A stretch of 64,000 nucleotides of DNA from Lytechinus pictus (lineage: Eukaryota > Echinodermata > Echinoidea > Temnopleuroida > Toxopneustidae). Below the pieces are notes generated by a model, which was not told the origin of the DNA, did no database searches, and saw only the letters and a list, made by a program, of their open reading frames with translations. Positions 25,111 through 34,641 of this stretch are shown in pieces. Within the stretch, counting starts at the first letter, position 1. Each line of letters starts with the position of its first letter. Both the position numbers and the translations under genes were made by a program. The DNA lies in the NCBI RefSeq assembly GCF_037042905.1, contig NC_087261.1, positions 10,802,217 through 10,866,216 on the forward strand, written 5' to 3'.

Positions 25111-25730
25111 AATTACTAACAAACTATCGAGAGCAACGATAAATGGCTTTTGGGATCGCCACTTTGCTAAACTGGTGGTCGGGTCTTTGGGGGCATCCAC
25201 TATTCACACCCGTCGACTGCACACCTGCACTCCCCGCCTGAGACGTCGCAAAGTCTTTTATTCAGACTTTAAAAAGTTCGACACTTGATAAAGTTGTTAC
25301 ACCGACAGATTGAAAGATTGAATAACTTCCAAATACACAATATCATATCATTAGAATGCATTTACATTATCTTTATTAAAAATAACTCATAAACACATAG
25401 CGACGGTGGGCAATTACATATGAAAACTTGTGTGAGTTCTGAGCTGGAAGATCGCATAGACTATTTGACGCCTCGACGAATTACGACCATTCAATCCGTC
25501 GTATTTTCATTTGACGTTAATTACACGTTTTCGGCACCACTTAGGGGACTTCTCTGGACCAGCGAAGTTGGGGGAAGCCCAAAACTTTTTTTTACACGAT
25601 GATCCCTGCATCTTCCCTGCCCTGACCATCCGGGCGAAGTGGCGGAATCTGTTGGGCGTTGGGGGGGGGGGGGGGCAGCTTCGCTCTGACATGGGGCCAA
25701 ACTGGACTAACCATAATCCACACGGTTACA

Positions 25731-25759
25731 CCATGGACCTATTACGAATAGGTCCATGG
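25731..25759. repeat. 29-bp near-perfect palindrome
   Basis: CCATGGACCTATT and AATAGGTCCATGG around a 3-nt centre (ACG). An independent, perfect version of the same palindrome is at 35133-35160. Half-copies (CATGGACCTACTAC) are at 28294 and 57011. Confidence 0.9.
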
Positions 25760-25765
25760 TTACAC

Positions 25766-26000
25766 TTCGTAATTCCGAAGGTTCGTTAGTCCGAAAACGA
25801 AATAAGGTTCGTTTTCGGACTAACGAACCTTCGGAATTACGAACCTCATTTCGTTATCGGATTAACGAACCTTCGGAATTACGAACCTCATTTCGTTTTC
25901 GGACTAACGAACCTTCGGATTTACGAACCTTATTTCGTTTTCGGATTAACGAACCTTCAGAATTACGAACCTTCGGAAATACGAACCTTCGGAATTACGA
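25766..26000. repeat. 42-bp tandem repeat with an inverted first unit
   Basis: About four direct copies of a 42-bp unit (TTTCGTTTTCGGACTAACGA then ACCTTCGGAATTACGAACCT) and trailing 16-bp partial units of CTTCGGAATTACGAAC. The leading 40 bp (about 25766-25808) is the reverse complement of a unit, so the block folds into a hairpin. Because 42 is a multiple of 3, it translates as a periodic peptide with period 14; this is not a gene. Confidence 0.88.
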
Positions 26001-26344
26001 ATGTATGCGGATCCACACCAGGATCAACATCGGATGAAATGGAAAATGAAGGAATTAAAAGACAGTTTAGTGAATACGAAAAAGAAGACCACACCCTCGT
26101 TTTTATGGCGTCCCTACGTTATGCCTACATCAGAACAAGTGGGCCTTTTTGAAACCCACAATGGCACTTATCAATTAAAAACACAAGTAATTTGACTTTG
26201 ACAATCGCTGTTATTTGTTCCTTCTTTTAGAACTTCAATTTAGGGTCAAATCTTTGCTCCAAGACGTATTCATGGTATATCGAGATGAGCACTTTCTTCA
26301 ATGACTGACCCATGTGTTAGTAGCTCCATGGAACCATGTTGGAA

Positions 26345-26550
26345 CACTGCAAAAATTCCGGTGTTGTTTTAACACCAGCCCGGAATCTATATATGTCCAC
26401 ACCAGAGAAGTATGAAACAATACCAGTTTGGATAAGCACCTATCTGGTGTTAGACCAAAATGAAACTGGTGTTGTTTAACACTTCTCTGGTGCGGACATA
26501 ATATATAGATTCCGGGCTGGTGTTAAATCAACACCAGAGTTTTTGCAGTG
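26345..26550. mobile_element. 206-bp foldback MITE with CACTGCAAAAA ends
   Basis: The inverted arms are about 70 bp long, from CACTGCAAAAATTCCGGTGT to ACACCAGAGTTTTTGCAGTG. Both arms contain the block GCCCGGAATCTATATAT or its complement. The unpaired middle is about 70 bp. No target duplication is evident. Non-autonomous and non-coding. Confidence 0.85.
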
Positions 26551-26681
26551 TAGCAGGGGACATCAGGTGGGAGATAATAACAAAAAGTATATTATTTATA
26601 CACAGCAGTACCAGAATCTGGAATAAACAGATGAAATGAAAGGTACCATTTCATTCTACAACATTCCAAATATATTTGATT

Positions 26682-26696
26682 GTTAAGCCCTATAGG

Positions 26697-26738
<42 letters not shown>

Positions 26739-26753
26739 CATATAGGGCTTAAC
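26682..26753. repeat. (TA)n within an inverted repeat
   Basis: GTTAAGCCCTATAGGCCTA is followed by about 15 TA dinucleotides and the near reverse complement TAGGCATATAGGGCTTAAC. It is followed by more TA/TG repeats to about 26800. Confidence 0.85.
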
Positions 26754-26873
26754 GATGTGTGTGTGTGTATATATATATATGTATACATATATATATCTAC
26801 ATGTATATTAGATAAAGTGACCATTACATCATCTCAATAACAATTCCTTTGATATAGACACATTGTTCTTTAA

Positions 26874-27418
26874 AGGACAAGTCCACCCTAACAAAAAGAT
26901 GATTTGAATAAAAAGATAAAAATCCAACAAGTATAACACTGAAAATTTCATCAAAATCGGATGTAAAATTAAGAAAGTTATGACATTTTAAAGTGTCCCT
27001 TATTTTTCACAAAATAGTTCTATGCTCAACTAAGTGATATGCAAATGAGAGAGTCGATGATGTCACTCACTCACTTTTTTTTTGGAACTATACAATATTT
27101 CATTTTTTTACGGATTTGACAATTATGACAACCTTGTTTGAACCACAAAATGTTAAAACAATCGAATTCCCCATGTTCAGGGAGGAACGAAACTTTTTCC
27201 GCATGACAATGACATGAATGAGGAGAAAATTCAAATATGTCATATTTCATAATAAAATACAAACGAAATATTGAGTGGGTGATGTCATCAGTCCCCTCAT
27301 TTGAATACTGACCAGGATGTGCATATAACTCTTTTATGAAATTTTCAGTGTTATTCTTGTTTGATGTTTCTCTTTCTATTCAAATCATCTTTTTTTTGGG
27401 GGGGGGTGGACTTGTCCT
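26874..27418. mobile_element. 545-bp TTAA-flanked foldback MITE (Kolobok-like)
   Basis: Ends are AGGACAAGTCCACC and GGTGGACTTGTCCT, flanked by TTAA on both sides (26870-26873 and 27419-27422). The terminal arms extend inwards over GATGATTTGAATA / TATTCAAATCATC. TTAA duplications with termini starting RRG are the textbook signature of the Kolobok superfamily, whereas piggyBac ends start CCY. The minus frame at 27071-27262 is incidental. A relative is at 35979-36752. Confidence 0.8.
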
Positions 27419-28714
27419 TTAACTACTCTATGAGGCATATTCACAAAGTAGACTTATGTCGAATACGTGAGAAAGCACAGCGAGCGAGCGCCACAAGAGA
27501 AAAAATGACCTTTTCACAGTAAATGACCAAATATTGCGGGATTTCGAAACGGCAAATAAAGATACGTCTAGAACAAGGAAATGCGATTACATGTTAAAAT
27601 GGATCGGTTTTTAATACTGATGAAACATGAGAAAGATAATTATACAGATAAGGAACATATGACTCGCTTCGCTCATTAAAAACTTCCATGAAGAAGCGTT
27701 ATCGTGTTTGCACGTTTCCGCGAACGGAGAAGATCAATTTGTGGAAATATGAAGTTCAAAATGAATTGTTTCCTTCTAAACATTGCGCCAAGACAAGAGA
27801 ACACATCATGTTCAGAGCGTCTCGAAAATGTTTTACCTATTTCTGTCGTTTTGCTATTTGGAGAAGAGAAGTTTTGAGTCTTGATTATTCACCTGCCGTT
27901 TTATGTTTCATCACCTTTCCAACAATGAATAATAATGATTACATTTTTCCTGGGCTTATATTAATTTGGATGCAGCTTTCACGAGGAGAGGGGGGGGGGT
28001 GGTCCTGACTCCTTTGATTCGTTATCAACGGATGTCAAATCTTTGGGGGAACAGAGTTCATTTTCTTTTACACAAGTACAGTGTATAGGACCGACAGTAG
28101 GCCTATATCCCAAAAGCAAAATTTGGATCCAAAATTAGAGTGACACGTTTTTTTTTTTATGTAGGTCGATGTGGGAGTGAACTGAAAAGTATTTATCGCC
28201 TGTTTATACAACGAATGTTGACATAAGTATTTATTGGGGAGTGCTGCGAGCAGAAAGCCACCTGGTTTGTTTGGTTGTCAATGCTCGATGAAACATGGAC
28301 CTACTACCCAGCCAACGTACTCCTCAATCTATATTGAAATAATTTTTTATAGAACAAAAATACTCGGGAGTAGTAGGCCTATGTAAAATAAATGTTGGCC
28401 TAAATTTTAATGACATTATCGTGTCAAGTAAACACCAATGAGTCAATGATGAAACACGAAACGATAATTAGGCCCAGGGACGACTTTTCGTTACTAATTT
28501 ACTCATTAGACCATTTGGCAACTGGACCAAAGTAGTAGCCGATATCAAGAGCCAATGACACGGCCGTCAAAACGAACTAAAACGAACACCCCCTCCTCCT
28601 GAAAGTGAATAGAACAAACATGGAAAAAATATTCAGGTTTTGAAGTGATAGATTTTAATTCCAGGAGAAACATAGCCAACCGTTTTTGGAGTTGACTTTC
28701 TTTTTGCTTGACAG
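27419..28714. other. Non-coding DNA (possible intron)
   Basis: No exon recognised on either strand. The plus frame at 27688-28008 lacks splice context. If the exon at 28715 belongs to a plus-strand gene, this is probably part of its preceding intron. Confidence 0.35.
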
Positions 28715-28796
28715 ATTTCGCAGAGGAAAATGTCGACCCACTCTACATCCATGGTCAAATTGTCATCGAGAACCAATCAACCCCCTCAAAAAGGGG
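28715..28796 (+). CDS. Internal coding exon of an unidentified plus-strand gene
   Basis: 82 nt, found from its splice signals. It is preceded by GACTTTCTTTTTGCTTGACAG and followed by a near-consensus donor, GGG|GTAAGTG. One frame reads through without stops: a split codon ending in AT, then FAEENVDPLYIHGQIVIENQ, then STPSKRG, with a dangling GG (incoming phase 1, outgoing phase 2). Codon third positions are C-rich (GTC GAC CCA CTC TAC ATC CAT), unlike the flanking AT-rich sequence. I do not recognise the family. A second frame (…RGKCRPTLHPW…) also stays open, but its composition is less protein-like. Flanking exons of the same gene were not found in the window. Confidence 0.55.
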
Positions 28797-29394
28797 GTAA
28801 GTGTCCGGGCTCAGTTGAACTGCCTAACCTTCTTTTCTTTAGTAAAGTATTATTTTTCCAAGGATCGCAACTTTACTGAAAACACCTGTGCACCTGGCCC
28901 AGCATCAAAGCCGAGCTCAATTATCTGACTCCCTAAAAGACTTGTCGTATCTCCGCCAGTTTACCTATCATCGGTCTGCCCCGCCTGCACGGCGCCTCGC
29001 CTATTGTTTGGCGTCTCTCGTTATCTGCTTAATGTCCACAATACGGTTTGTGGGCGAAAAAAGCAAGCGGATAACAAAATTCAGGAGGGACAAGAATACA
29101 CAATTGGTGTAATAGTCATTGGTAGTCATGTCTTTGGCGCCAGGGATAGGAAGGAAATGGGACGAAATCAGTGGCGATGAAATGGGAGAGCGGAGATTTA
29201 TTCCAAAGCTTGAACATAATAACAGAATAAAGACACACCTGGCTCAGTTCCCGTGGGATCTTGCAAATTGGGATTTTTTTTTTTAATTGACCAACACATC
29301 AACGTAATGATAATCACCCCCATTGGCGACATCACGACCCAGTCCAACACAGAGTGTAAATTGGCATCATAAAACTTCTTTCTTTTAAAGGGGA
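28797..29394. other. Probable intron downstream of the 28.7-kb exon
   Basis: A plus-strand frame at 28888-29112 is GC-rich in its middle (about 28970-29010) but has no good acceptor or donor, so I do not call it. Confidence 0.3.
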
Positions 29395-29398
29395 AGCT

Positions 29399-29859
29399 CA
29401 CCCTGACAAAAAAAGTTTTTTGTATAAATAGCAGAAAAATGTTGCCGAAGGCTTGAGAAAAATCCATCAAAGAATAAAACAAGTTATTAGAATTTTGATT
29501 ATTTGATTTGTGACGTAATATGCGGGCAGCTTTTCTAAATATCGTATGGTAAAAAAAATAATGAAATGTCATTTTCTTAGAAAATTGAAAATGGTTTTTA
29601 CTTCACATTGAGTATATCAATAAACAAATAATTTTACAGCGAGTACCTAAAAATCATCACGAACCATTAAAAAATTGAAATTTATATTATACGACATATG
29701 GGGCAGCTGCTCGTTTATGATGCCACAAATCCAAAACTTAAAATTCTAATAAATTTCTTAATCTTTAATGGATTTTCCTCAAACCTTCACCAAAATTTTT
29801 TATCATTTGTTTTAGTTTATTTTCAAAACAAACTTTTCTTTAGGGCGAACCCCCCCCCT
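29399..29859. mobile_element. 461-bp TTAA-flanked foldback MITE (Kolobok-like)
   Basis: Left end AGGGGAAGCTCACCCTGAC preceded by TTAA (29395-29398); right end GGGCGAACCCCCCCCCT followed by TTAA (29860-29863). The interior contains the block ATTTGATTTGTGACGTAATATGCGGGCAGC and an inverted counterpart near 29690-29720. It is related to the copy at 57314-57770. Confidence 0.75.
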
Positions 29860-30108
29860 TTAAACGTTAGCTTGGCAACTTAACTTCACAAATCATAGAT
29901 TGAAAATTACTCTTTACTTTTATTTGCATCTTGGAAGCTGTCGTTCGAATGCGGATGTGTTCATTATATCTAGGTTAATTAAAAACGAAAAGAATATATA
30001 CTATATACGTTAAATTTTGTGTGTGTGAGCAAGATTTTTAAAGAATGTATGAAGTAGTCCTGAAACCATGAAATTTGCATAGGGCCTAACTGATAAGAGG
30101 CTATAAAG

Positions 30109-30980
30109 CAGGGTTGTTGGTTTGTTTGATTTTTTTTTTTTTTTAATAAAAAAAATCTGATTTTTTTTTATTTAAATCGGATTTTTATGATTTAAATCAG
30201 ATTTTTTTGATTTTTTCCAACGAAAAATAATGTTCACACTTAACAAGTTTTAAACTATATTTAAACTGTTTTACACCAATAATAGTGGTCAAGTAGTCTT
30301 TTGAACATTGTGTATTGTACTATTTGACACAATAATCCACTTATATACAGGTAATTTTTTTTATTTATTTTTTATTTATTTGCATTATAGAGAGGGACAT
30401 TTTATGGAAGCCCAAGTAATGTTATGTATTATGTATACATTTAAACTCTTGACATTTTTATATCAGTCAGTTCAAAACATCCGAAGTGTTACTCCAATGC
30501 ATGAAGTACTCAAAGAACTTGAGAATTTCCAACAAAATTGACATTATTAAAGGCAAGTTAGGCTTCCTATACTGCCCTTGGGAATTCTAGCTGGGAATAT
30601 TTCCTAGAATTATCACATGGGGGATTTTAGCTAGGAATATTTCCTAGAACTATCACATGGGGGACTTCCCAACTAACAGCTGGTAATAGCTAATAAACAA
30701 AGGGTTTTGCAGCTTTTGTGATGCATGAATAAGCATCATGTCTGGAAGAAAATCAGACCCCATTTGGTACTTTTTTGAGGGTGTATCATTCTTTTAAAGT
30801 ATCTCTAAAGCATGTGGAACAGAAATGAAAATTATTACATTGAAAGTATCTGTTAAGAAGAAGAGAAAATAGAGAAAACTAATTTTTTTCATAAAAGTTG
30901 ATTTAAATCACTGATTAAAAAAAAAAAAATCAAGTGATTTAAATCGCGATTTAAATCATGATTTAAATCAAACAACCCTG
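30109..30980. mobile_element. 872-bp non-autonomous hAT element
   Basis: Terminal repeats CAGGGTTGTT and AACAACCCTG. They are flanked by a perfect 8-bp duplication, CTATAAAG, at 30101-30108 and 30981-30988, the hallmark of hAT transposons. Subterminal regions are rich in TTTAAATC / GATTTAAA words in opposite orientation. An internal direct repeat of about 50 bp (TAGGAATATTTCCTAGAA) occurs at about 30585-30665. The 77-codon plus frame at 30308-30541 shows no transposase features, so it is a non-autonomous copy. Confidence 0.9.
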
Positions 30981-30988
30981 CTATAAAG

Positions 30989-32132
30989 TTTACTAAAATT
31001 ATATCAATTTCGAAAGTTTGAGTTAATTCTCAGATAAAATGAAAGATATTGATAAAACACATATTGAGTACCATCTAAATAATATAATATATTCATGGGT
31101 AAAATTTACAAGAATTTTTTCTAAATAAAGGTAAATTAATTCCCCAACGACAAAAAGAAAATCTTGTGGCATGAAGCTTTTTGATTTGCAGACGCACAAA
31201 ATGATAAATAAAAATATGAATATGTAAGTCAAGTGTTCGAAGGATTATAATTGTATGGGGATCCGTACTGTGAGCGAGTAAATAAGTCTGATTAAAAGCA
31301 AATATAAAACAAAATCTAAAAAAACGAATCGGTCAACATACTGTCACTACACACGATTCGAATGATGGAATAGTTCAATGTCATTCACAACCTTGACCCA
31401 AAAGGCTTGGAAGTTGCTGAACCATCAAAAAAGACTATAAATCGATGAGGATTACTTTCTCTTTTGTTATGTAAGAAACCAATCAAACACCTGGACATGT
31501 GTAGACCTGAAACCAGATTATGTTTGTTAGTATGGAAACGTTTACTTCGGAAGTTTTTGATACATTCTCTGGTGACACCATGGTGCGAGAAAAACGTTCA
31601 AAATCCACTTGACCGCGGCCTCTTTAGGTACAAATATAATCGATACAGGTTTAACCAGGTCATCGTAATCCTCATCCCATGACCTGGGCCCTCTTATTCG
31701 GTAAGGGCTGGTGGAAGCACCTCCACAAAAGGCAGTTTGGATGTGTTTTCAACCCATTGAAAGATTTGTGTTCGGGGCTGAATAAACCCGATTTAAGCTG
31801 GCACCAGACGAGATTTGCCCCATTTATTGTTAACGTTCCTTTTCATTGTAATCACTGCAGCTCACTTGATGTCGCTTACAATAGGGCAAGTGTTTCCGAT
31901 CGGGGCGGTCTATGAACCCTCTCGAAGACAGGTTGAAGAATTTCGGGAGACAGTGCACCCCCCCCCCCCCGAAATTTCTCACAAAATTCGTCAACCTGTG
32001 CATAAATCTGTGCACCCAACTCACACCCCCCCCCCCGTGGTGGATGTGTGAGGTGGGCAAGTCTTCCCTTGACAAATGGATGTCCGTCCATTACTATTCA
32101 ATCAACACACTAGCTACTCAAAAATAATTATC

Positions 32133-32135
<3 letters not shown>
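30989..32135. other. Mostly non-coding, with one exon-like site
   Basis: No gene can be assigned. C-runs lie at about 31957-31969 (13) and near 32025. These flank a short imperfect inverted region (GAATTTCGGG / GAAATTTCTC, GTGCACCC repeated), probably another small repeat. Confidence 0.35.
31861..31931 (+). CDS. Weak candidate exon, unidentified
   Basis: A fair acceptor, TTCCTTTTCATTGTAATCACTGCAG, precedes a stretch that reads LMSLTIGQVFPIGAVYEPSR without stops. The possible donor CAG|GTTGAAG is weak, and the frame continues open into a C-run. The peptide is protein-like and slightly recalls the start of receptor amino-terminal domains, but the resemblance is too short to use. Confidence 0.2.
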
Positions 32136-32178
<43 letters not shown>

Positions 32179-32182
32179 TACA
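32136..32182. repeat. (AT)n microsatellite
   Basis: About 20 AT dinucleotides followed by ACATATATAC. A run of about 17 G lies 55 bp downstream (about 32238-32254). Confidence 0.9.
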
Positions 32183-32619
32183 GACACATATAATGATAAT
32201 TATAAAACTACGCAATGGGCCAAAACGTGCATAATTGGGGGGGGGGGGGGGGGGTGGCAAAGCAGAGCTCAAACAAGGCATGAATGATGAAATGAACTAG
32301 TTACTATACGCATAGAAATATCACACCATGGCTGTAAAGATTCCCTGATATAAGAACGGATTATGAATCCTAATGACATGATGTATAAAAGATCTGGAGA
32401 TCTGTTTTTTTTTCAAGATTTTGTAAACTGGTAATGATCCAAATGTCTGTACTGTTTGGGGGTTTGAATAAATGGAGATTGCCCCCATTTACCGTGACGG
32501 TCGCCACTGGACACATTCGCGTGTAATGACGGGTTGGGGGATATTGATGTGTTATGGACCTTACGACAAGTGCACACCTACTTACCAATAATATTAATGC
32601 ATATAGCATTTTCATTTAT

Positions 32620-32747
32620 TTGAAAGCAGGATAAAAGAGGATTGTTGATTAAATGCCTTACTCACGGGCATAGATGCCGCGGCCGGGGATCGAACCCCGG
32701 ACTTTCCATGTATAGCCGGGCGCCTTAGACCACTCGGCCGCGGCACC
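32620..32747 (-). mobile_element. tRNA-derived SINE
   Basis: On the minus strand the head (32674-32747) has an A box, GCCGAGTGGTCTAAGGC, at 32722-32738, and a B box, GGTTCGATCCC, at 32686-32696. The ends can pair over 12 bp. The spacing is about 69-74 nt, the T-stem has a mismatch and no standard anticodon stem forms, so it is not a working tRNA. The head is followed by ATGCCCGTGAGTAAGGCATT (32651-32671). That is close to the TGCCCTTGAGCAAGGCACTT tail I recall from several animal SINE families. The 3' boundary is approximate. Confidence 0.75.
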
Positions 32748-33250
32748 TTTGACATGTTTGACCTTATGCATGCGACATAATAATCTCATAGCGCCCTCCC
32801 CCAGAGGATATAGGAATAGGCGTAAACGGAGTTGTCAGAGATGCACCAGCTGTAAATCACCAACGCATGCATATACAGCTACGGTTTCAACTTCTAAGAT
32901 GACGCGATGGCGTCAATGCTCGAAGGTCCATCTAAACTCGAAACAGCCTTGAAATAATAAGAAGAAAAAACCTGTTTGATAAGACAGAGATCATTCTTCC
33001 TGCCATCAGGCAGCATCTTCGAGTGAAAGCAAAAAAGACGGCGCAGATCGGGGGAGGGGGGGGGGAGGTTCATGAAAGGACTTTATTTTATCGACAACTC
33101 ATTTTATCCGACAGTTACCATATATAGGAACAATGCCTCTCATCCAATCAAAGTCAGGGAAAGATGTCAGATCTGACAACTTGTCGGATGAAAGTATTGA
33201 TGAAGCGCTCCCTATGAATCGAAAAGAATGGCTTTTTATAGGTTCAAGGT

Positions 33251-33441
33251 AGCCTGTAATCAAGGCGGAGGCTGCAGTTATTGTCTTTGCCGTTATGCTG
33301 AACGCAAGTGACACGTCTGATGTGGCGAAGACTACGATCTGCGCAGCCACAAATTCGTAGTCTTTGCCATATCAGACGTATCGCTTGCGTTCAGCATAAC
33401 AGCAAAGACAATAACTGCAGCCTCCGCCTAGATTATAGGCT
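33251..33441. mobile_element. 191-bp foldback with an 11-bp target duplication
   Basis: Two arms of about 85 bp (AGCCTGTAATCAAGGCGGAG ... and its near complement ending GATTATAGGCT) pair around a short loop, TCTGCGCAGCCACAAAT. Direct copies of AGGTTCAAGGT flank it at 33240-33250 and 33442-33452. Full-length inverted repeats with a 9-11 bp duplication suggest a Mutator-like element, but the superfamily is inferred only from this geometry. The minus frame at 33099-33350 crosses one arm and is incidental. Confidence 0.82.
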
Positions 33442-33799
33442 AGGTTCAAGGTCGGCTAGATATGTATCTTGATATCTAAACACATTGAATATTAATGTGG
33501 GAAAGTTTGGCTGTATTTAATCGGACACATGAAGCGCACCACTCAATCGCGAAAGTCTCGTCCGTATTAGGTTCAATAATACAAAATTGGCAATCAATTT
33601 TTTTTGTTTGTTACGCATGACGGCCTATGGAACCAACATAATTGTCGATGGAATCATTCTTTCGGTCTTACAGACACAATTCTCAAAGCGGTGGACGGCG
33701 TTCCGGTAAAAGAAATTTAATCATAACTGCTAACATGAAATGATGTTGTTGACCATCCATTTTTCGGATAGCCTGGCCCAATGTTTCCGTTCGTGAAAG

Positions 33800-34440
33800 G
33801 TTCGTTGCAACACGTGAAGAGCCCGCAGCGATGCGCCGCTATACGCGCGGACAAGCACGAGCTAGCGTGAAATGACAGCGAAAGAATTCATATTTGTAAC
33901 CTCAAATGTATTTGCTCTATTCGAAAGATCGATGCACTCGACTCATAAATGAAGCACGTGGCACAGTTCTTCTGAATGTATGCAAAGTGCCATGAAACAA
34001 AAACGGGAATATGTAGTCCTGACATTTACAGAGCGTGACTGCGACAAAATGGGTAGCTAAGCCCCGCCATGATGCACGCTCAATAATAACTTGTATTTCA
34101 CAATTGGCCCCACGTGGTTGATATTATTGTGCAAACTCAATATCAAGGGTATTGTCATTGTTGAAAAATTAAATAATAGGAAGAGTTTGCTTGTTGTCTT
34201 GATATTGGAGGAATAGAACACGCAGCGTGCAACCTTTCTTGATACGAATTGTGGTAGCGGACACGCGCGCGTGGAAGTCCTTTCCTGTTTTAACGCGCAT
34301 CGCGCATACCGCCACGTGCTTCAAATTGGGTCGACCATGACTTGTGACTGGGCGATAATTTCAACCAATTTCCCGCCATATCACCCTACCTTTCATTTCC
34401 ATTTTCTGCTCTCTTGTCCGCTCGTCTTCCACCTTGCCTG
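33800..34440 (+). promoter_or_regulatory. CpG-rich promoter-like region with four CACGTG E-boxes
   Basis: Perfect CACGTG hexamers occur at 33811, 33955, 34111 and 34313. Further CpG-rich patches (ACACGCGCGCG, AACGCGCATCGCGC) lie between them. A CCAAT box at 34365-34369 abuts TTTCCCGCC at 34369-34377, which matches the E2F consensus. The region ends 150-200 bp before a well-formed first coding exon at 34591, so it may be that gene's promoter. There is no TATA box at the expected place. Confidence 0.42.
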
Positions 34441-34590
34441 CAGTTAAATTTTCCCACGGCTGTTTTTGAGGCTCCGTCTCTTCATGCATGCCCGCGGCCA
34501 GCAGCAGCAGTGGTCTCTATAAGATCACCAGAGAACAGGGGCCGTTGCCGACTGCATCCTCTTTTCACCCGAAACGGTTTCCGTTGGACC

Positions 34591-34641
34591 ATGTCTTCGA
34601 AAGTACGGGGCCAACTTTATGAAATCAAATACGGAATTGCG
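34591..34641 (+). CDS. First coding exon of an unidentified plus-strand gene
   Basis: The ATG lies in a good context (TTGGACCATGTC). It opens MSSKVRGQLYEIKYGIA (17 codons) and meets a strong donor, GCG|GTAAGC, at 34641/34642 (phase 0). The 5' UTR would come from about 34390-34590. It includes a GCAGCAGCAGCAG run and one short upstream ORF (MHARGQQQQWSL). The frame has no in-frame ATG upstream. A pyrimidine-rich acceptor-like site at 34442 would alternatively make 34443-34641 an internal exon. I do not recognise the peptide and could not find exon 2. Confidence 0.45.

Noticed and set aside
25756..26037. Periodic NEPSELRTSFRFR protein, considered as a repeat protein
   Set aside because: The DNA unit is 42 bp and the array is a non-coding hairpin repeat; the frame stays open only because 42 is a multiple of 3.
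31861..31931. Assignment to an ionotropic glutamate receptor
   Set aside because: The resemblance of TIGQVFPIGAVYEPS to receptor amino-terminal domains is too short, and the donor is weak.
32674..32747. Functional tRNA-Leu or tRNA-Ser gene
   Set aside because: Length about 69-74 nt without a variable arm, a mismatched T-stem and no proper anticodon stem; the SINE-type tail that follows explains it better.
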